The position numbers and the translations under genes were made by a program. The notes below the pieces were generated by a model that was given only the letters and a program-made list of their open reading frames with translations, was not told the origin of the DNA and did not search any database. This document shows, one piece after another, positions 12,179 to 24,889 of a stretch of 64,000 nucleotides of DNA (positions are counted from its first letter, which is position 1; the number at the start of each line of letters is the position of its first letter). Location of the stretch: NCBI GenBank assembly GCA_946807835.1, contig OX327684.1, forward strand, positions 34,284,501 to 34,348,500. The letters are read 5' to 3'. This DNA comes from Ailanthus altissimus. Its lineage: Eukaryota > Streptophyta > Magnoliopsida > Sapindales > Simaroubaceae.

Positions 12179-12956
12179 TGTTGGTATTGTAGACAAATAT
12201 ACATTTAGATAAAACCAATTTATTTGACTTAATCATAAGAGTGGTAGAGTCAATTTATTTGACTTGTATATAAGTGGTAGTGATTGAGCCAACTTATGTG
12301 ACTTATGTAGAAACTGTTAACCTAATTTTTTAACTTATGCATAAATGGTGGTAGTTGAGCCAATTTATTTGACTTATGCATAAAAGATTGTTGAGCTAAT
12401 TTATTTGACTTAAACATGAAGAAAAATAAATTGGTATATGTGACACTGAAATTGACAAAGACTTTTTGCATTGTAAAAGTTTATAAATAGGTTCATTTGG
12501 AGATAAGATTTGGGGGGACACCAAAATGTAATACTATTGTGACACCAAAAATACCAAAGAAGAGCAACGGAAGAAAAATGAAAAAGGAAAAGTGTGAGAA
12601 GAAACTCTTGGATTTAATTAAAAATTTATAGTGTAATTACCATTAGAGTAGTGTGAAACACTTGTAATATTGAGTGAGTATTCTCTTGTAGTAAGCTCGT
12701 TTTGGTAAGTGAGTTGTGAAAGTCTATGTAATTGTAATAACTTTTTACATAGTAAATTTTATCGTTGATAGCCAGTGGATGTAGGTTGAATTTGAGTCAA
12801 ACCACGTAAATTCTTGTGTTATTATTCTCCTTTCTTTTTCTTCAATAGTGTTTGATATTTTCTGTAAAGGTAAATCCAGACGAGGAATAAAAAATCTCAG
12901 TTTGATTGCTTAATTGTGAAATTCTCTTACGTATCTATTTTATATTTTTTCGAACA
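12179..12956 (+). repeat. Right LTR of Copia element
   Basis: It begins tgttggtattg directly after the polypurine tract and ends ttttttcgaaca. The 778-bp length is close to that of the left LTR. Confidence 0.85.
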
Positions 12957-13019
12957 ATAATTTTGGCATAAGCTCAATCATCATAAGATCTATTGTAATT
13001 TATTCGAAGACTTATTATA

Positions 13020-13703
13020 TGGACATTTAAGATTTTAGCCCATAAGAAAATGTTCTTGTACTATAGATCTTTTCCCTAAGAAACTAACCATATAAGTCGT
13101 TCATGAAGTCGACCAATAAAACCTGTCAAAGGCAAAGCAAAGAAAGTAAATATCGACTCGAGACTTGAGTTGACCAAATCCCCGAGAATTTCAGTGGCTT
13201 AAAATCTTTGGCATAAATTATTCTCCTATGAATTTGAGATAAGTCCAATAAAAAAGTAAATATACTATTTAATTATAACATGATTCAACAACCTAAGCCT
13301 ATAAAAAAAGGACTTAGCAACGAAGAAAGGAATATACTTTTGGCTCACCTTTTTATTCCTTTATGTAGACTTTTAAACAAATTATAATCCTAAGTGATAA
13401 TAGCTATTGTGATTCATTATATTCTAACTATATAAACATTCTTCAAATTGTGAATTTAAGTGAATCGATTACACTCAATGAAGTGGATGTAGGATAGCTT
13501 GGAATCGAATCATTGTAATCTTGCATCTGTTTGTTTATGTATGCTTTGTTTATAATTTTAATTGAATTGGAGACTTTAAGAAGCTTAAAAAATGCCATGC
13601 AGTGACCATCTTAATCTAACCATTCAGTTGACTCCAATTCTTATTTCTCTTAAAAATAAATTTAACTTGTTGGCCCTAAAACTCTTAAAATTATAGGTTA
13701 ACA
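13020..13703 (+). repeat. Left LTR of Gypsy-like element
   Basis: It pairs with 16123-16807 from tggacatttaagattttagcc (counterpart tgtcacacccaaaatttcag) to ataggttaaca (counterpart cagaatcaaca). Confidence 0.65.
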
Positions 13704-14389
13704 GTTTAATGCCATTAATGAAAAAATGAAAAGTCATAAAAACAATCAATTGAAAACAAATAAGATGGCCATCCGATTTATGATTACCCATGTCAAATAA
13801 ACAAAATCAACAATTACCTGAGAATATTGATCAAGTTAACCCAGATCGACTGTTAGAGTTATGAGATGACAATATGGGGTACCAAGAGGGTCGAAGCTTG
13901 CTTGGCAAACTAAACTAAATAAAGAGTTGAAGAAGGCGAGAGAAAAAGATGAGGAATTGAGAGAATTATTGATAGCAATACTAGAAAAGTACGAAAAGCT
14001 AGAGGGGCAACACAAGTCCCAAGAAGTCGTTGTCTAACGAGTCAGCCTGACCACTCTGAAAGAACCTTTTCTACTAATTAAGACTAATAGACATCCTGCT
14101 CAATATACTCAAGAGCAGATATATAATGAAAAGATAAGCATAACATTAGAGTTGCCTGTAAGAGGAAAGGTTTGAAGACTAGAAAATTGATTGTATGAGC
14201 TACTGGAATAGCAAAAAAGACTTTCCTTTCCTAAAGAGTGCTGAGAGAAAAAGAAAGTCCCCCTTCACTAATGAGGGACGTAGGTTACCTTCAGTTTTTA
14301 AATTACCTAGTCCCTCACTTATGAAGGAACAACGAACTCAAATCATTGCAGAATTGAGACATAATTAAATGTGTTGATTTTTTTCACAT

Positions 14390-14605
14390 GGTTTAAAAGA
14401 GCAAGCCCTTCTTTGGTATTAGAGTTTGAGATATAAAAGCGTTTCTTCTTATAATGAGCTGATTGACAAGTTCGTCCAATATTTTTGCAGAGCCTGCAAG
14501 ATAGCCAAATACCCCTAACAATTGAGAAAGCTCAGGCAAGGCCAAAAAAAAAAAAGCTTGAGAGATTTTATGGGTCAATTCCACCAAGAAATGATATAGC
14601 TTGGG
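14390..14605 (+). pseudogene. Gypsy gag (retrotrans_gag) remnant
   Basis: Translation gives EQALLWY, a stop, SLRYKSVSSYNELIDKF, then FCRACKIAKYP, a stop, LRKLRQGQ and SLRDFMGQFHQE. The spacing and the residues W-Y...S...ELxxxF...L..L.QG...SL.d...rF..E match the Ty3/Gypsy gag domain. Two in-frame stops make it a pseudogene. Confidence 0.7.
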
Positions 14606-15289
14606 GCATTTGACATGTTAGTTGCTTTAGAGATCTTAAGAATAAGATTGAAGTTAGATCAATTCTAACACTACTTGTCTAAGAATCCGATTATGACTTA
14701 CAAAATTGCCTACAACTAAGTGCCAATATTCATAAAAATCGAGGAAAAAGAAGTAATGAGAACGACAATAACAAATAAAGGTGAATACGAAACTAGGATC
14801 TAGAGTTCACTAACAAAAGACCGCTTAGAAAAAAAAAGAACAAACACTTAGAGCAGTACAATATTCTCGGAGTGACCGACCATGAGAGGAAGACCGAAAG
14901 ATTCCTTGGCCATAATCAAGAAGGTTATCACAAGATGCTTGAAAAAAGTTAAGCCATGAATATACAAGCCTGAGTAAGCTAAAAGATGACAAGATCGTGA
15001 AGCACTGAAACTCCTCGAGAATACTATCCCTATATCCATACTCTCATTTTTATTTTACAATCTCTTTTGTTTATTGATATTGCTACAATAAGCATTGTGG
15101 TGCTCAAATTTTCTTATTTGATAAAACTAAGGCTGCTATTTTTTATTTTAAAATTTTTAGGATCACAAAGATCAACATTTGCTAAAAAAGTTGCACGACC
15201 ACTTTAATTCTTGATAATGACCAACATTACTTTGGGAACCTTCAGGTAAATGACAAAAAAAAAAAGGATATAGGCAATAACCAACATAA

Positions 15290-15850
15290 CCCTCCCAAAG
15301 TGGCTCAAGGTAATAACCTATAAAGTCACCCTAGAATCGAAAAGACCAAAAGGGTAGAGGTAATAACCACCAATGACTTTCTTGGATGGTCCAGGTCCCA
15401 CAAGGATTAAGGACTTAGGAGCGAAAAAGGTAGAGGCAAAAAGTCGCTTGAGAACCTTTAGAAGACTTAAGACCTCACAAAGGTTGAATATTGTAAAGAT
15501 CGAGAAGGTCGAAATAATAACTATCAATGACTCTCTCGAATGATCTAAGATCCCGTGAGGTTCGAGGATCAAGTAGAAAATAGGGTAGATGACCCCAATG
15601 ACCCTTCTAAGATGACTTGAGGCGATAACCCATAGAGTTACCCAAGAAGTAAGAAGACAAAAGGGTAAAGGCAATAATCACCCGTGACCCCTTCCAAATG
15701 ATCTAAGATCCTACGAGGGTTGAAGACCAAGAAGCCAACATAAGGCCGAGGTGATAGCCACATTTGATTAAAGGTCCATAAAACTAGGATAAAAAAGTCG
15801 AAATGATAACCCCCCTAATGACTCCTCTCATGGGATGGAGGTCTGAAGCA
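15290..15850. repeat. Degenerate ~90-110-bp tandem repeats inside the Gypsy-like element
   Basis: Units recur with the order aaaagggtagaggtaataacc, caatgac-ctt-c, gatggtccaggtcc or gatctaagatcc, and acgaggattgaagacc. At least four or five diverged copies are visible (about 15345, 15505, 15655, 15745 and 15800). Confidence 0.6.
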
Positions 15851-16122
15851 CCCTCTCAATTAAGTTTTCAAGCATATAATACTAATTAAAACTGAGCTTA
15901 AAGTCAGAGATGTTCGAGCATGAGGTTAGAGCAGATCGAAGACTTACACTACCCAAACACCCCAAGATAGATCAATTTAAGGGTAGATCTTTTAACCCAA
16001 AACTATAATAAAATTTTCAACATTGATAAATTAATTCCAAAAAAAAAAAAAGACCATTGTTCCCTTAAGATTTTAGCCCAAGTCTAATCTTTAAAATGCC
16101 TACGACAACTCAGTAGAAGACC

Positions 16123-16807
16123 TGTCACACCCAAAATTTCAGCCTACAAAGGAATGTCCTTGGATAAGAGCCCTTACCTCTAAGAGCATGGCCTCATTAG
16201 TCTTCTAAGAAGTTCACCATTAAGACATTTCAAAGGTAGAGTAAAAAAAATACATACCAACCCAATGGCTTGAGTTGACTAAATCTCCAAGAATCTCAAC
16301 GACCTAAGATCTTTGGCATAAATCACTCTCCTATAATTTTAAAGTAAGTCCGAAATAGAAAAATAAAGATATTTTCTAATTATAATAGGATTCAACAACT
16401 TAATCCTATAAAAAAGGAGAGCTTCAATGAAGAAAATGATCTACTTATGGCTTAACTTTTTCTTCACTCTTTTAGACTCTATAACAAATTGTAACCCTAA
16501 GAGATAATAGCTATTGTGATTCATTAAATACTAATTGTACAAATATTCTTTTACTAGTAGATTTGAGCGAGTCTAACAAATATTCTTTTACTAGTAGATT
16601 TGAGTGAGTCAATTAAACTCGATGAAGTTGATGTAAATTCACCTGAAATCCAACCATTATAATCTTACCACCACTTATTTTTGTGTACTTCATTATTTTA
16701 ATTGAATAAGAGACAGGAAGCCCAACAAGTGCTAAACGATGACCATATTTCCTCTAAAAATAAACTTAATTCTCTCGTTCAAAAACTCTCAAATTTCAGA
16801 ATCAACA
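16123..16807 (+). repeat. Right LTR of Gypsy-like element
   Basis: It starts tgtcacaccc and ends aatcaaca. It carries an extra local duplication of tattcttttactagtagat at 16541-16600 that the left LTR lacks. Confidence 0.65.
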
Positions 16808-17296
16808 AGTTTAGAAAAATATAAAATATTTAATTTCACAAACTCAATTTAAATTATTCAGTAAACATGATGCTGCTCAATGATGTTTGGGAATTTTGCC
16901 TATAGATTCTCTTGAATTGCTTTTTTTTTTTTGGGCCAAGATTTTTTTTTTAACAATTTTAAGAAGGGAGGAATTACGTTTAAGCTCCTCACTTTTTACA
17001 AAAACATTTAAGTTAATAAATATGTAATTATAATTTTATTCTTTAATAATTGAGATTTTATGTGTTGATTCCTATTAATTTATGACTTCAACAATTTAAC
17101 CCTTTACTATAATTTTATTGTACAAGTAAAGCTAGTCTCTTTCTTTCTGCTAAAACTATTTCGGTCATATCTGAACTCTAGGGTATGGCAAACTGTGGTG
17201 CAAATGTTACATGCTCACCTATTATTTGAACAGGTGAAGTATCTGGAATTCTGGTGGGCTAAATTACAATGAGAAATCATCGTACTTCTAATATAA
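16808..17296. other. Spacer and 3' flank of the SPPL gene
   Basis: AT-rich sequence, with T-runs near 16921 and 16944. The last ~130 bp before 17297 probably contain the 3' UTR of the protease gene. No other gene is seen. Confidence 0.4.
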
Positions 17297-20200
17297 TCAT
17301 GAAGATTGAAGTTGGATGTGCGGGCAGGGCCTTTCTGGTTCACCTCTTGACCACAGTGTTTTAAGTTCACCTCTTCTCTTTCCCAAAGTCAAGAAAGTAC
17401 CTGCATCCGAGACCACATTGAGTTACTAGAGATAACATGCCCACTCTCAAAACTAATTTTTGAATTAAAATTTCTAGAACAAAAGACTTGAAAAAGCCAC
17501 TTGAACAGCCGGTTTCATGGAGCATTGATTACTCAGTGCTATTGGGTCTTTCACAAGAAAATAGATGTTCTTGGCAATGAGGTGTTCAGTAGAAATGCAA
17601 GGTTGGACCTTTCTCAAGATATTTACACTTACCAAGTGTAAAAGGAACGATATAAAGCAAAGCTGGTTGGCCATGTCCATCCATCAGGTTCAAAGCTACA
17701 TATGTAATGAGGAGACCTGCAGTGGAAGAATCATTCAAGCAAGAGAATGAGTTTCTATGACATGAACAGCATGATCATGGACATGCTGTACATTTAAAGC
17801 TTAGAACAACATGTTAATCATACTTCACAGTAATATGTACATTTTAAACTTCTTAAAACTTTTTAATTGATATTTATCATGAAATTTCTTACTAATGATT
17901 GCTACAAAGAAAAAAAAAAGAAAAGAGAATCTACGATGGTAGAATGGTACATTGATTCTCTAGAAAACATATGCTTGATCTATTCACTTCCCATGCACAC
18001 ATGGACATGGACGTGCTCTCACACTCACAACTTTGTGACAATTGCCTAAGCTTCCAAAAGTTTTACTCATTTTCCTTATATACAAGTGCAACAAGTCCAA
18101 CTCCTCAAAATTAGCGTTTCCCATACCTAGACCATAAGCAGTCATTGCCCAAACAAAGTATCCTGAACGAAAATTTCTCTTTGAAAGCCAGTCATACCTG
18201 CAAAAGTTTGAACAGACAATAATTTTATTTAGACAGAATCCATGAGTTGAAATCCATATTTGTAAGTCATTCAATTTATGAATAACATATACGGAAAAGG
18301 ACAAAAACATTATGAAAATGAAAAAAGTAAATAGTTCCTCTTTTTGGCCTGCTGCAAATTGACTTCAGGCCAGAATTCAGCATCCATGGTTGGCAGAACC
18401 ATAAATCAAATTCTCTTATAATTTAACAATGCGAATCATGTGAACAAGTAAAACATGATATCTTCATCACTAGATGTCTAAATAGGTTAGCAAATTTTTA
18501 TCTTCATGACCATCAGAACTCCTATAATATCCTTGCTGAGTTCCTATCTAGAAAGTGCAAAAGTTTAAGAATAAGTGAAGGTAATAAGAAGGAAATGGTG
18601 AATGTTGGGAACTCAACACCAAAGACAAGATACCTTCCCCCACCCAAAACGAAGGGAGAGAAGAAGAAAATGAAAATATTATGGTCATATTAAATTAAAA
18701 GGAATTGACTGATGAGTGGTCAAGCAAGTTGCTAAAGCTCCGAAACTCAAACCTTAGTGAAAATGCCACAAGCAATCCTGGCAAGATAATATCACCAAAA
18801 CCAATAACACTATAGCCTCCCCAAGGATCAAACATCCGTGGGATTTTCAATAACATAGGAATACCATCCTCTCCACTCCTATCACCCCGAGCTACCTGCA
18901 AGCAAGGAAACAAGATAAATCAAGAGCATAACTCAATAAGTGCGCACACATTCATACCTAAACATCAAACTTTTCAAAGGATCAAGGTAGGGAAAAAGGA
19001 GTTTCATACAACTACTCACCACTATCATAACACTCTCATGGAACCACCATTTAGAAACAAATACCCAGAAGATGTCGTACAAGAAGGCACAACTGAGAAG
19101 AACTGTTCCAACCTGATTCCGTTTATGTTGATGAAAAAAAATAATAAAAAAAGCATTTATCAGCATTATTTTCTTAATCACCAGAGGAAGTTTAACTCAT
19201 CATATGTTAGCCAGAAGATCCGATCATTCAACTCTTGGATACAAGAATTTTCCATTTGTCTGTTGTATAACGAATGCAAATTGGAGTATAACCATTCGCG
19301 ATAACTGGACTCTAACAAGATATCCATGCACCTGAAGCTAGATAAATATCAAAAGCTGAATGTCTTTAAATAATTATGGTGTACAAAATAAACAATGAAG
19401 ATAATATTAAGATCCATTCATGGGCAAAGCGTGCATAGTGTTCTAACCAAGTAAATGCATAATGAGTTCAAATCTTCACCTTGAGGTTTGGTATATGAAC
19501 AATCTGAAGAACTGTGATCATGAGTGCAATACCCTGAATCAAGAGACCCAAAAAAGAATGTAAATAAAAAAATCATGAGGTTAAAATGCCATTAGTTCAC
19601 AGAAATATTTTATCGCAAGATATAAACTTGAACTGTAGATGGAGAACTAAGCTATCTAGTATTAATCTAGGATGTATGCTATTTGAGTCTTTGACAAGAA
19701 AAAACCAAAAATTTGCACCAAAGACAACACTCAATTATACCCATCCTCCAAATCCCATATGCAATCTCCAACACTTTTTTACCTGAGAAAAGGTCGAGTA
19801 ACTCGGGCATTTATTTTCTAACATCTTTTATATTCCCAATTAAAAGATTTGAGGGGAAAAAAATGGAAATTCTTAACAGAGACTAAATAGAAATGAAGCC
19901 ATTGAGTGCTAAAAGACAGAATTTTCTTCAGTTATTCAAGAGCAATTATGAATTTGTTCTTATAATCATAACTATTGCAAGTCTTTGAGAGCTGAATAGT
20001 GAATATGGATGAAAACATGGACAGATCCCCAAACCCTAGGATCCAAATTTACATAAGGATAAAGCATGCAGCAAACTGGTTTACAACTTTTTAACCATTT
20101 CAGATCTAATGTTGCCCTATTTGGAAGCACCCTAACCCCTTTTACTCATTTCTTGTTTAAATAGTATTTCTAAGTATATTACCAGGTTGATCCATAAGCG

Positions 20201-23200
20201 TTCATGGGAGGAAGAAAGGTTGAATAGTTGCATAACGAGTTGTAACAATGAAATTAGAAAGGACTAAAGGGAAAAAGGGGTTCAGAGGGGAGCTCGTTAT
20301 CACTGCTGAAGAAAGGGAAATTACACAAAATGAAGAAAAACAGAATAAGATATAAAGGTAATGATAAAATTCTGTCTTACAAGGATGTCTTGACCTATCC
20401 AAGCAAAGGATATGCGGCGGTAAACAGCCCAAACAACAGAAAATGCTATGCAGAACGGACAAACAGCCAATGTCAGATATGAGACAGCTCCAAAGAATGG
20501 TACTTTAACAAACGAGTCTCCAGCATGTTGAAACCATCTGAAACTATAGTTGTTTAGTTGTCAGTTCCATATTTTTTTATAACCTGTGGGTAAAAAACTT
20601 GAACAAGAAGAATAGATGCAGCAAGCCTTTTCCACCTTTTTTCTTTTCTTTAGAAAAAACTACAAATGCTCAAATGTTATGTAATGAGAAGTATTGTCCA
20701 GGGCTGATAAGAATGCACCCTCATCTCCAAGTAGGATGCATGGCATTTGATGTTAGTTCTGTTGGTTATAATATTAACGAGGTTAAACTCTCGTCTTGAT
20801 TTTAATACATTGGAATAACAATTAGAAGTGATACCTATCCTAAGGTTCACAACAGCATTAAATCTACATTTTACCAAAATTTGTTCTGTTATTATAATGT
20901 CACAATGGCAAGATCTTAATTGCAGAGTGATGAGTGGGTTGCGGTTCATGTCCAATCATAATGTCATCTGTAAAAACAAAATCCATGCATTTAGGAAACT
21001 GTGCCATCATGATCAACTGATATATATGTGTCCATGTTTGGACAAAATACGATTGAAATTCATTTTTCCTCCTTATAGATAATTGACCTTCAACAAGTAA
21101 TTATCTTAGTTGGGGTGGGGAGAAGCATATACAAAAGGACTATACATACCATGATAACAGTGCTACCACACAAGTTTGCAAACCCTGTGAACATGAAGAG
21201 ATTAAAAGGCTCAGCATACATTGCAAAAAATCAGTTGGGAAAGATACAATATGGAATCAACTAAACTTAATCATATGCTTGAATCAGTGGACTCGTGCAG
21301 AAACCAAAATAGAGTTTTACCTATAACTTAAACATGTATAAAACTCATTATCAATAGACACGGAGGTGTCCTAATAAATTTTTTTGGATTACATGTGTAT
21401 TGTTTCTCCCACACTAAGAGATATCATTTCCCATTTTTACAAGTAACAAAATGTAGGAATTTTTCTTCCTTCTTTTTCACTTCCTTGTCCGTATTATTTG
21501 AAAAATGATTCAAATCTCATGCCCATGCATCTGTGATCCTCAACATATTTACTTTTTGCTTCTACAAACATGAATACAGTTTGACAATCTACATATCAAC
21601 AATGCAGATAAAATGTGCAGGTCAAAACATAGACTACACAGTGCCCCAAAATTACCAACTTCCTGAAGAAAGGGTTACAAATCCAGATTATCATTCACTG
21701 GAGATCAGCAAGTAAATAATGTGCAAAAGGTAGCAGGCCAATTTAAAAACAAATTATGTGTAAGATTTTGTAATGAGAAGATTGCAGCAGGAAAGGGGAA
21801 AGTAAAATCATCAACATTCAGATTTTAAAAAATAAATCAAGAGCAACTGTATACAAATCAATAGAACGCTTAATCAAATAATTTATATAAGTATGAAATT
21901 ATTCTTTAAAGGAGAACATGCACAGCATAAAGATAGACACACCTCTACACCACCAATGCAAAACAGGACCACCAGAACCTCAATAAACCAGAATGACATC
22001 AGTTTGTAAAGCATAACCAAGAAACATGAGGCAATCACAACAAATAATATTGCTGATGACATGTTGATCTCCATTACGCCACTGGAACTAACACCTTCCA
22101 CGTTTGAAAAATCCTCTGACGCATCCTGTAGATGACCATGAGCGCAGTATCAATAGAAAGAATCAATTATTTATTTTGCAGGAATTCATGCACTACACAA
22201 GAAGAATCCTCCTCCAAGACATACAAATAATTAGCTGTGGGAATTCACAAGATGACCTTTAATAACTTGTCCAGCTCAATGGCTGCTTCTCTGGCAGTCC
22301 ATGCTGACCAATAAGAAGCACATAAAATAGTACCAACAGCCATAAGCCATAAAAACACTTCTGCAACGTCAACTGCTGGACGGCGTGGAGAGTACAGCTG
22401 CACAGAAACTGGAAAAGGGGGATTGGTACCCCAAACAAGCAAATAGATGGAATCCATTTTATTAAAATGTTGGAACCATATTACCAGGCAAAGTAAACTA
22501 ATACAAATGTATGTCTATCAACAAAGTCATCATAGACATAGGCAATGCAAGACTGATATCAAAGAAAATGTCCAAGATAAGGAGAACCATACCAATGGAA
22601 TTGTTCTTTATTTGATTTTCCAAGTTTGCACCAGCATCTTGAGGGAGCATAATAGCAGGTATTTTTATATCTACATCAGTTTCATTGGCTTCGCACACCA
22701 TCTTGAAAAGTTCTGCAGCATCCAAATTAGATTTAAACACAGAAATATGCTTTGCATAAACAACTGAGCATGATATTCTTTTGACCATTAATCATTTTGT
22801 CTGTTGTTTCTGTTGATGTTTGTTTGATGTTTCATTAAATGGGCATTGTAGAATTACTAGAGGCAAGAGAAGTTGGAAATCAAATGGCCGCATCACCATG
22901 AACAAGATAAACACTTGAAGGGCTTAATTTTTCAGAATACAGGTCTACCAGAGTTTTCTATCTTTGGTCACTAGAACTTTTGCAGATTTGGAGCAAGATA
23001 TTGATGGGAAAAAAACAGGAAAACTAAGTTGTTGATAACATAAATCACTAGCATAGATGCTGCTTTCTGCATGTACAGAAACATTCTTCCTCCATCAGCC
23101 AATAAAATTTTTTAAATAAGTAATTATCCGGCTGTTGCAAGAAGCCTTATAGGAAATCAAACAGTAAGCCTGAAATTTAGGTGTGTTAAGGTATAAAGCT

Positions 23201-24370
23201 CACTTTTGACTGCTCTAGGACAAAGAGATGGACAAGCAGTCAAATTACATAACAAGAGAAAGTTAAAGTAGACGCAGATACCTGTTTTATAGTTTATTAT
23301 AATGATGGCTGAAGCACCCGCCTCTTCAGCAAAATTTGCCTTAGCTGTAAAACTACAACCACCTCGGTGCACCAGAATGGCCTCCCCTGTAAGCTATAGA
23401 AAGACGAGGCACCCACTATTATGAGCACAAAAATTAGACGACAAATGGTATACTATAGCTAGCTATCTAATGAGCAATGCTTCACTAGTTAGCAAGAACG
23501 CATTGATAAGTCAAAAATTGAAAACCTTATTCTTTGGTTTGCTACAACAATCAGGAGGGTCTGCAAGTACAAGTCTGCTTTGGTTGGCATCCTTTTCCTT
23601 TGCTTCCAATGTACGGCCAAAACGTGCACCAACACCAACATATTCAATATCTGGTACACCATCAACCCAAGTAGGAACTTTAACCTGTAAACCGGAATCA
23701 GATTAAACCTATAACATAAAGACTCTTTAACCTCCCTCTATTTTAAATATTCAACATCCAAAAAGAAGAAATCACATAGAACAGAAAAGCATCCTTCTAA
23801 CAAACCAATATCAAATACCTAAGTCAACAGAAATCCAACTTCTCATGAAAATTTCAATCAACTTCGCGCCACATTTTCTCATAACCCCATAACAGCATTA
23901 ACCACAGGATCTCGATTTCCTATTCTCTCAGCCCCAAACCTAACCCCAAAATTCTCAGCAACCTAACAGGAATTCGTGCAGAAAAATAGAAGTATGAAAT
24001 TTATCTAATTGAACAACAAACCTCGTCAAGTAAATCTAACAACTACTATTACAGTATACTCAGCAGACAGTTAAATTGAACCGCTCAATTAATCAACCAA
24101 TAATTTTTCCCCTCCTCTTTTCATTTCCCCCGTTTTATAAGTTATCAAACAAAGAGCCAAAAAATTCAAGGAAAAATGAAAAATAAAATATTAAAAAATT
24201 AAAAAATTAAAATAGAAATTAGGTTAACTTACCAAAACGAAGTTGTTATCGCAACCAGGCCTCGTCGGAGTGTCAGTGTCCCGGTGAACTATGTCACCGG
24301 CTGAGCCCAAATATGGACTCGAAACCAGTATAAAAATAAAAATATATATTGCTCTCTTTATTACATCCAT
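17297..24370 (-). CDS. SPPL: Signal peptide peptidase-like GxGD aspartyl protease (SPPL2-5 plant group)
   Basis: Fourteen exons join in phase to 536 aa: 24370-24233, 23684-23526, 23393-23282, 22712-22593, 22408-22257, 22125-21943, 21184-21150, 20543-20381, 19533-19480, 19112-19020, 18895-18753, 18197-18127, 17716-17633 and 17400-17297. A hydrophobic N-terminal signal peptide is followed by a lumenal PA domain ([32 protein letters not shown]) and a multi-pass membrane core. Catalytic motifs are intact: YD (Tyr384-Asp385 in [10 protein letters not shown]), GFGD (Asp438) and PAL (492-494). The family cuts type II membrane proteins within the membrane in endosomes or other endomembranes. The length matches Arabidopsis SPPL2-5, but the exact orthologue is not resolved. 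Exon 8 must use the TATAG acceptor, giving [10 protein letters not shown]; the TTTCAG acceptor 6 bases downstream would create a stop at the junction. No truncation or frameshift is seen. Confidence 0.95.
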
Positions 24371-24759
24371 TAAAAAACTAATTACAAATTCCTAGGGTTT
24401 TGTTTTTCTTTTCCTGGTGAGAGTCGAGGATTTTAGATGGAGAGTGACGAAATTTGAAGAGGAAATGTCAAGGTCCTAAGGAGAGACCAAAATATCAGCG
24501 AGTATTGTAAGCCTTTTCTAGGCTTGTCGCTTTGAGCCCGGGACACGAAAAACACGCCGTGTGCTAACGGTTGCTGACTTGTTTCATCGTCGCCTCTTTA
24601 TTACTGGGGGGACGCCCGGGCTCAGCGCGTGTCCTTCACGACCTAATTGGGGTGGAGTTGTTTGGCGGGAAGCATGAGGTGGACATTTTTATTTTAATTA
24701 TCATTAACTGGATATATACATGCAAGTACAAGTGTACAACCAGTATTATTAATAATAAA
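24371..24759. promoter_or_regulatory. SPPL 5' UTR and promoter region
   Basis: Sequence upstream of the protease start, more GC-rich than the surroundings between about 24520 and 24690. No defined element is recognised. Confidence 0.4.
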
Positions 24760-24889
24760 CACTTACCATAAGAATTTTACAAAGATATTATCATGAAAAA
24801 ATTAACACTTATCATAAGAATTTTACAAAGATATTATCATGAAAAAATTAACACTTATCATAAGAATTTTATAAATGAATATTATCATA
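24760..24889. repeat. 46-bp tandem repeat, 2.8 copies
   Basis: The unit starts cacttaccataagaatttta and recurs at 24806 and 24852. The first two copies differ at about one base; the third is partial. Confidence 0.9.

Larger units (their letters stand above)
10633..12956 (+). mobile_element. Internally deleted Ty1/Copia LTR retrotransposon
   Basis: Two diverged LTRs (10633-11399 and 12179-12956) bracket only ~780 bp of internal sequence. The left LTR is followed at once by agTGGTATCAaaact (11400 onward), the initiator-Met tRNA primer site typical of plant Copia elements. The right LTR is preceded by the polypurine tract aaagtggagat (12168-12178). The right LTR starts TGTTGG and ends AACA; the left one starts TA, a mutated TG. 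The 5 bp outside are ttaat (10628-10632) and ataat (12957-12961), a 4/5-matching target duplication. The interior keeps a gag scrap and has no protease, integrase, reverse transcriptase or RNase H. It is old, judging by the LTR divergence. Confidence 0.85.
13020..16807 (+). mobile_element. Non-autonomous Gypsy-like LTR retrotransposon
   Basis: Two ~685-bp LTRs (13020-13703 and 16123-16807) align throughout; for example, gagataatagctattgtgattcatt near 16500 pairs with a matching stretch near 13396. The left LTR is followed by gtttaatgccatt. This looks like a CpG-decayed form of the gtttGGCGCC primer site of Tat-type Gypsy elements (inference). The 2.4-kb interior has only a broken gag and a degenerate tandem-repeat block; no pol gene is seen. 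No matching target duplication was found, so the ends are good to a few bases only. Confidence 0.7.

Noticed and set aside
20202..20462. Cys-rich 86-codon minus-strand frame
   Set aside because: It overlaps SPPL exon 8 in the wrong frame; the correct frame gives the conserved SPPL membrane segment.
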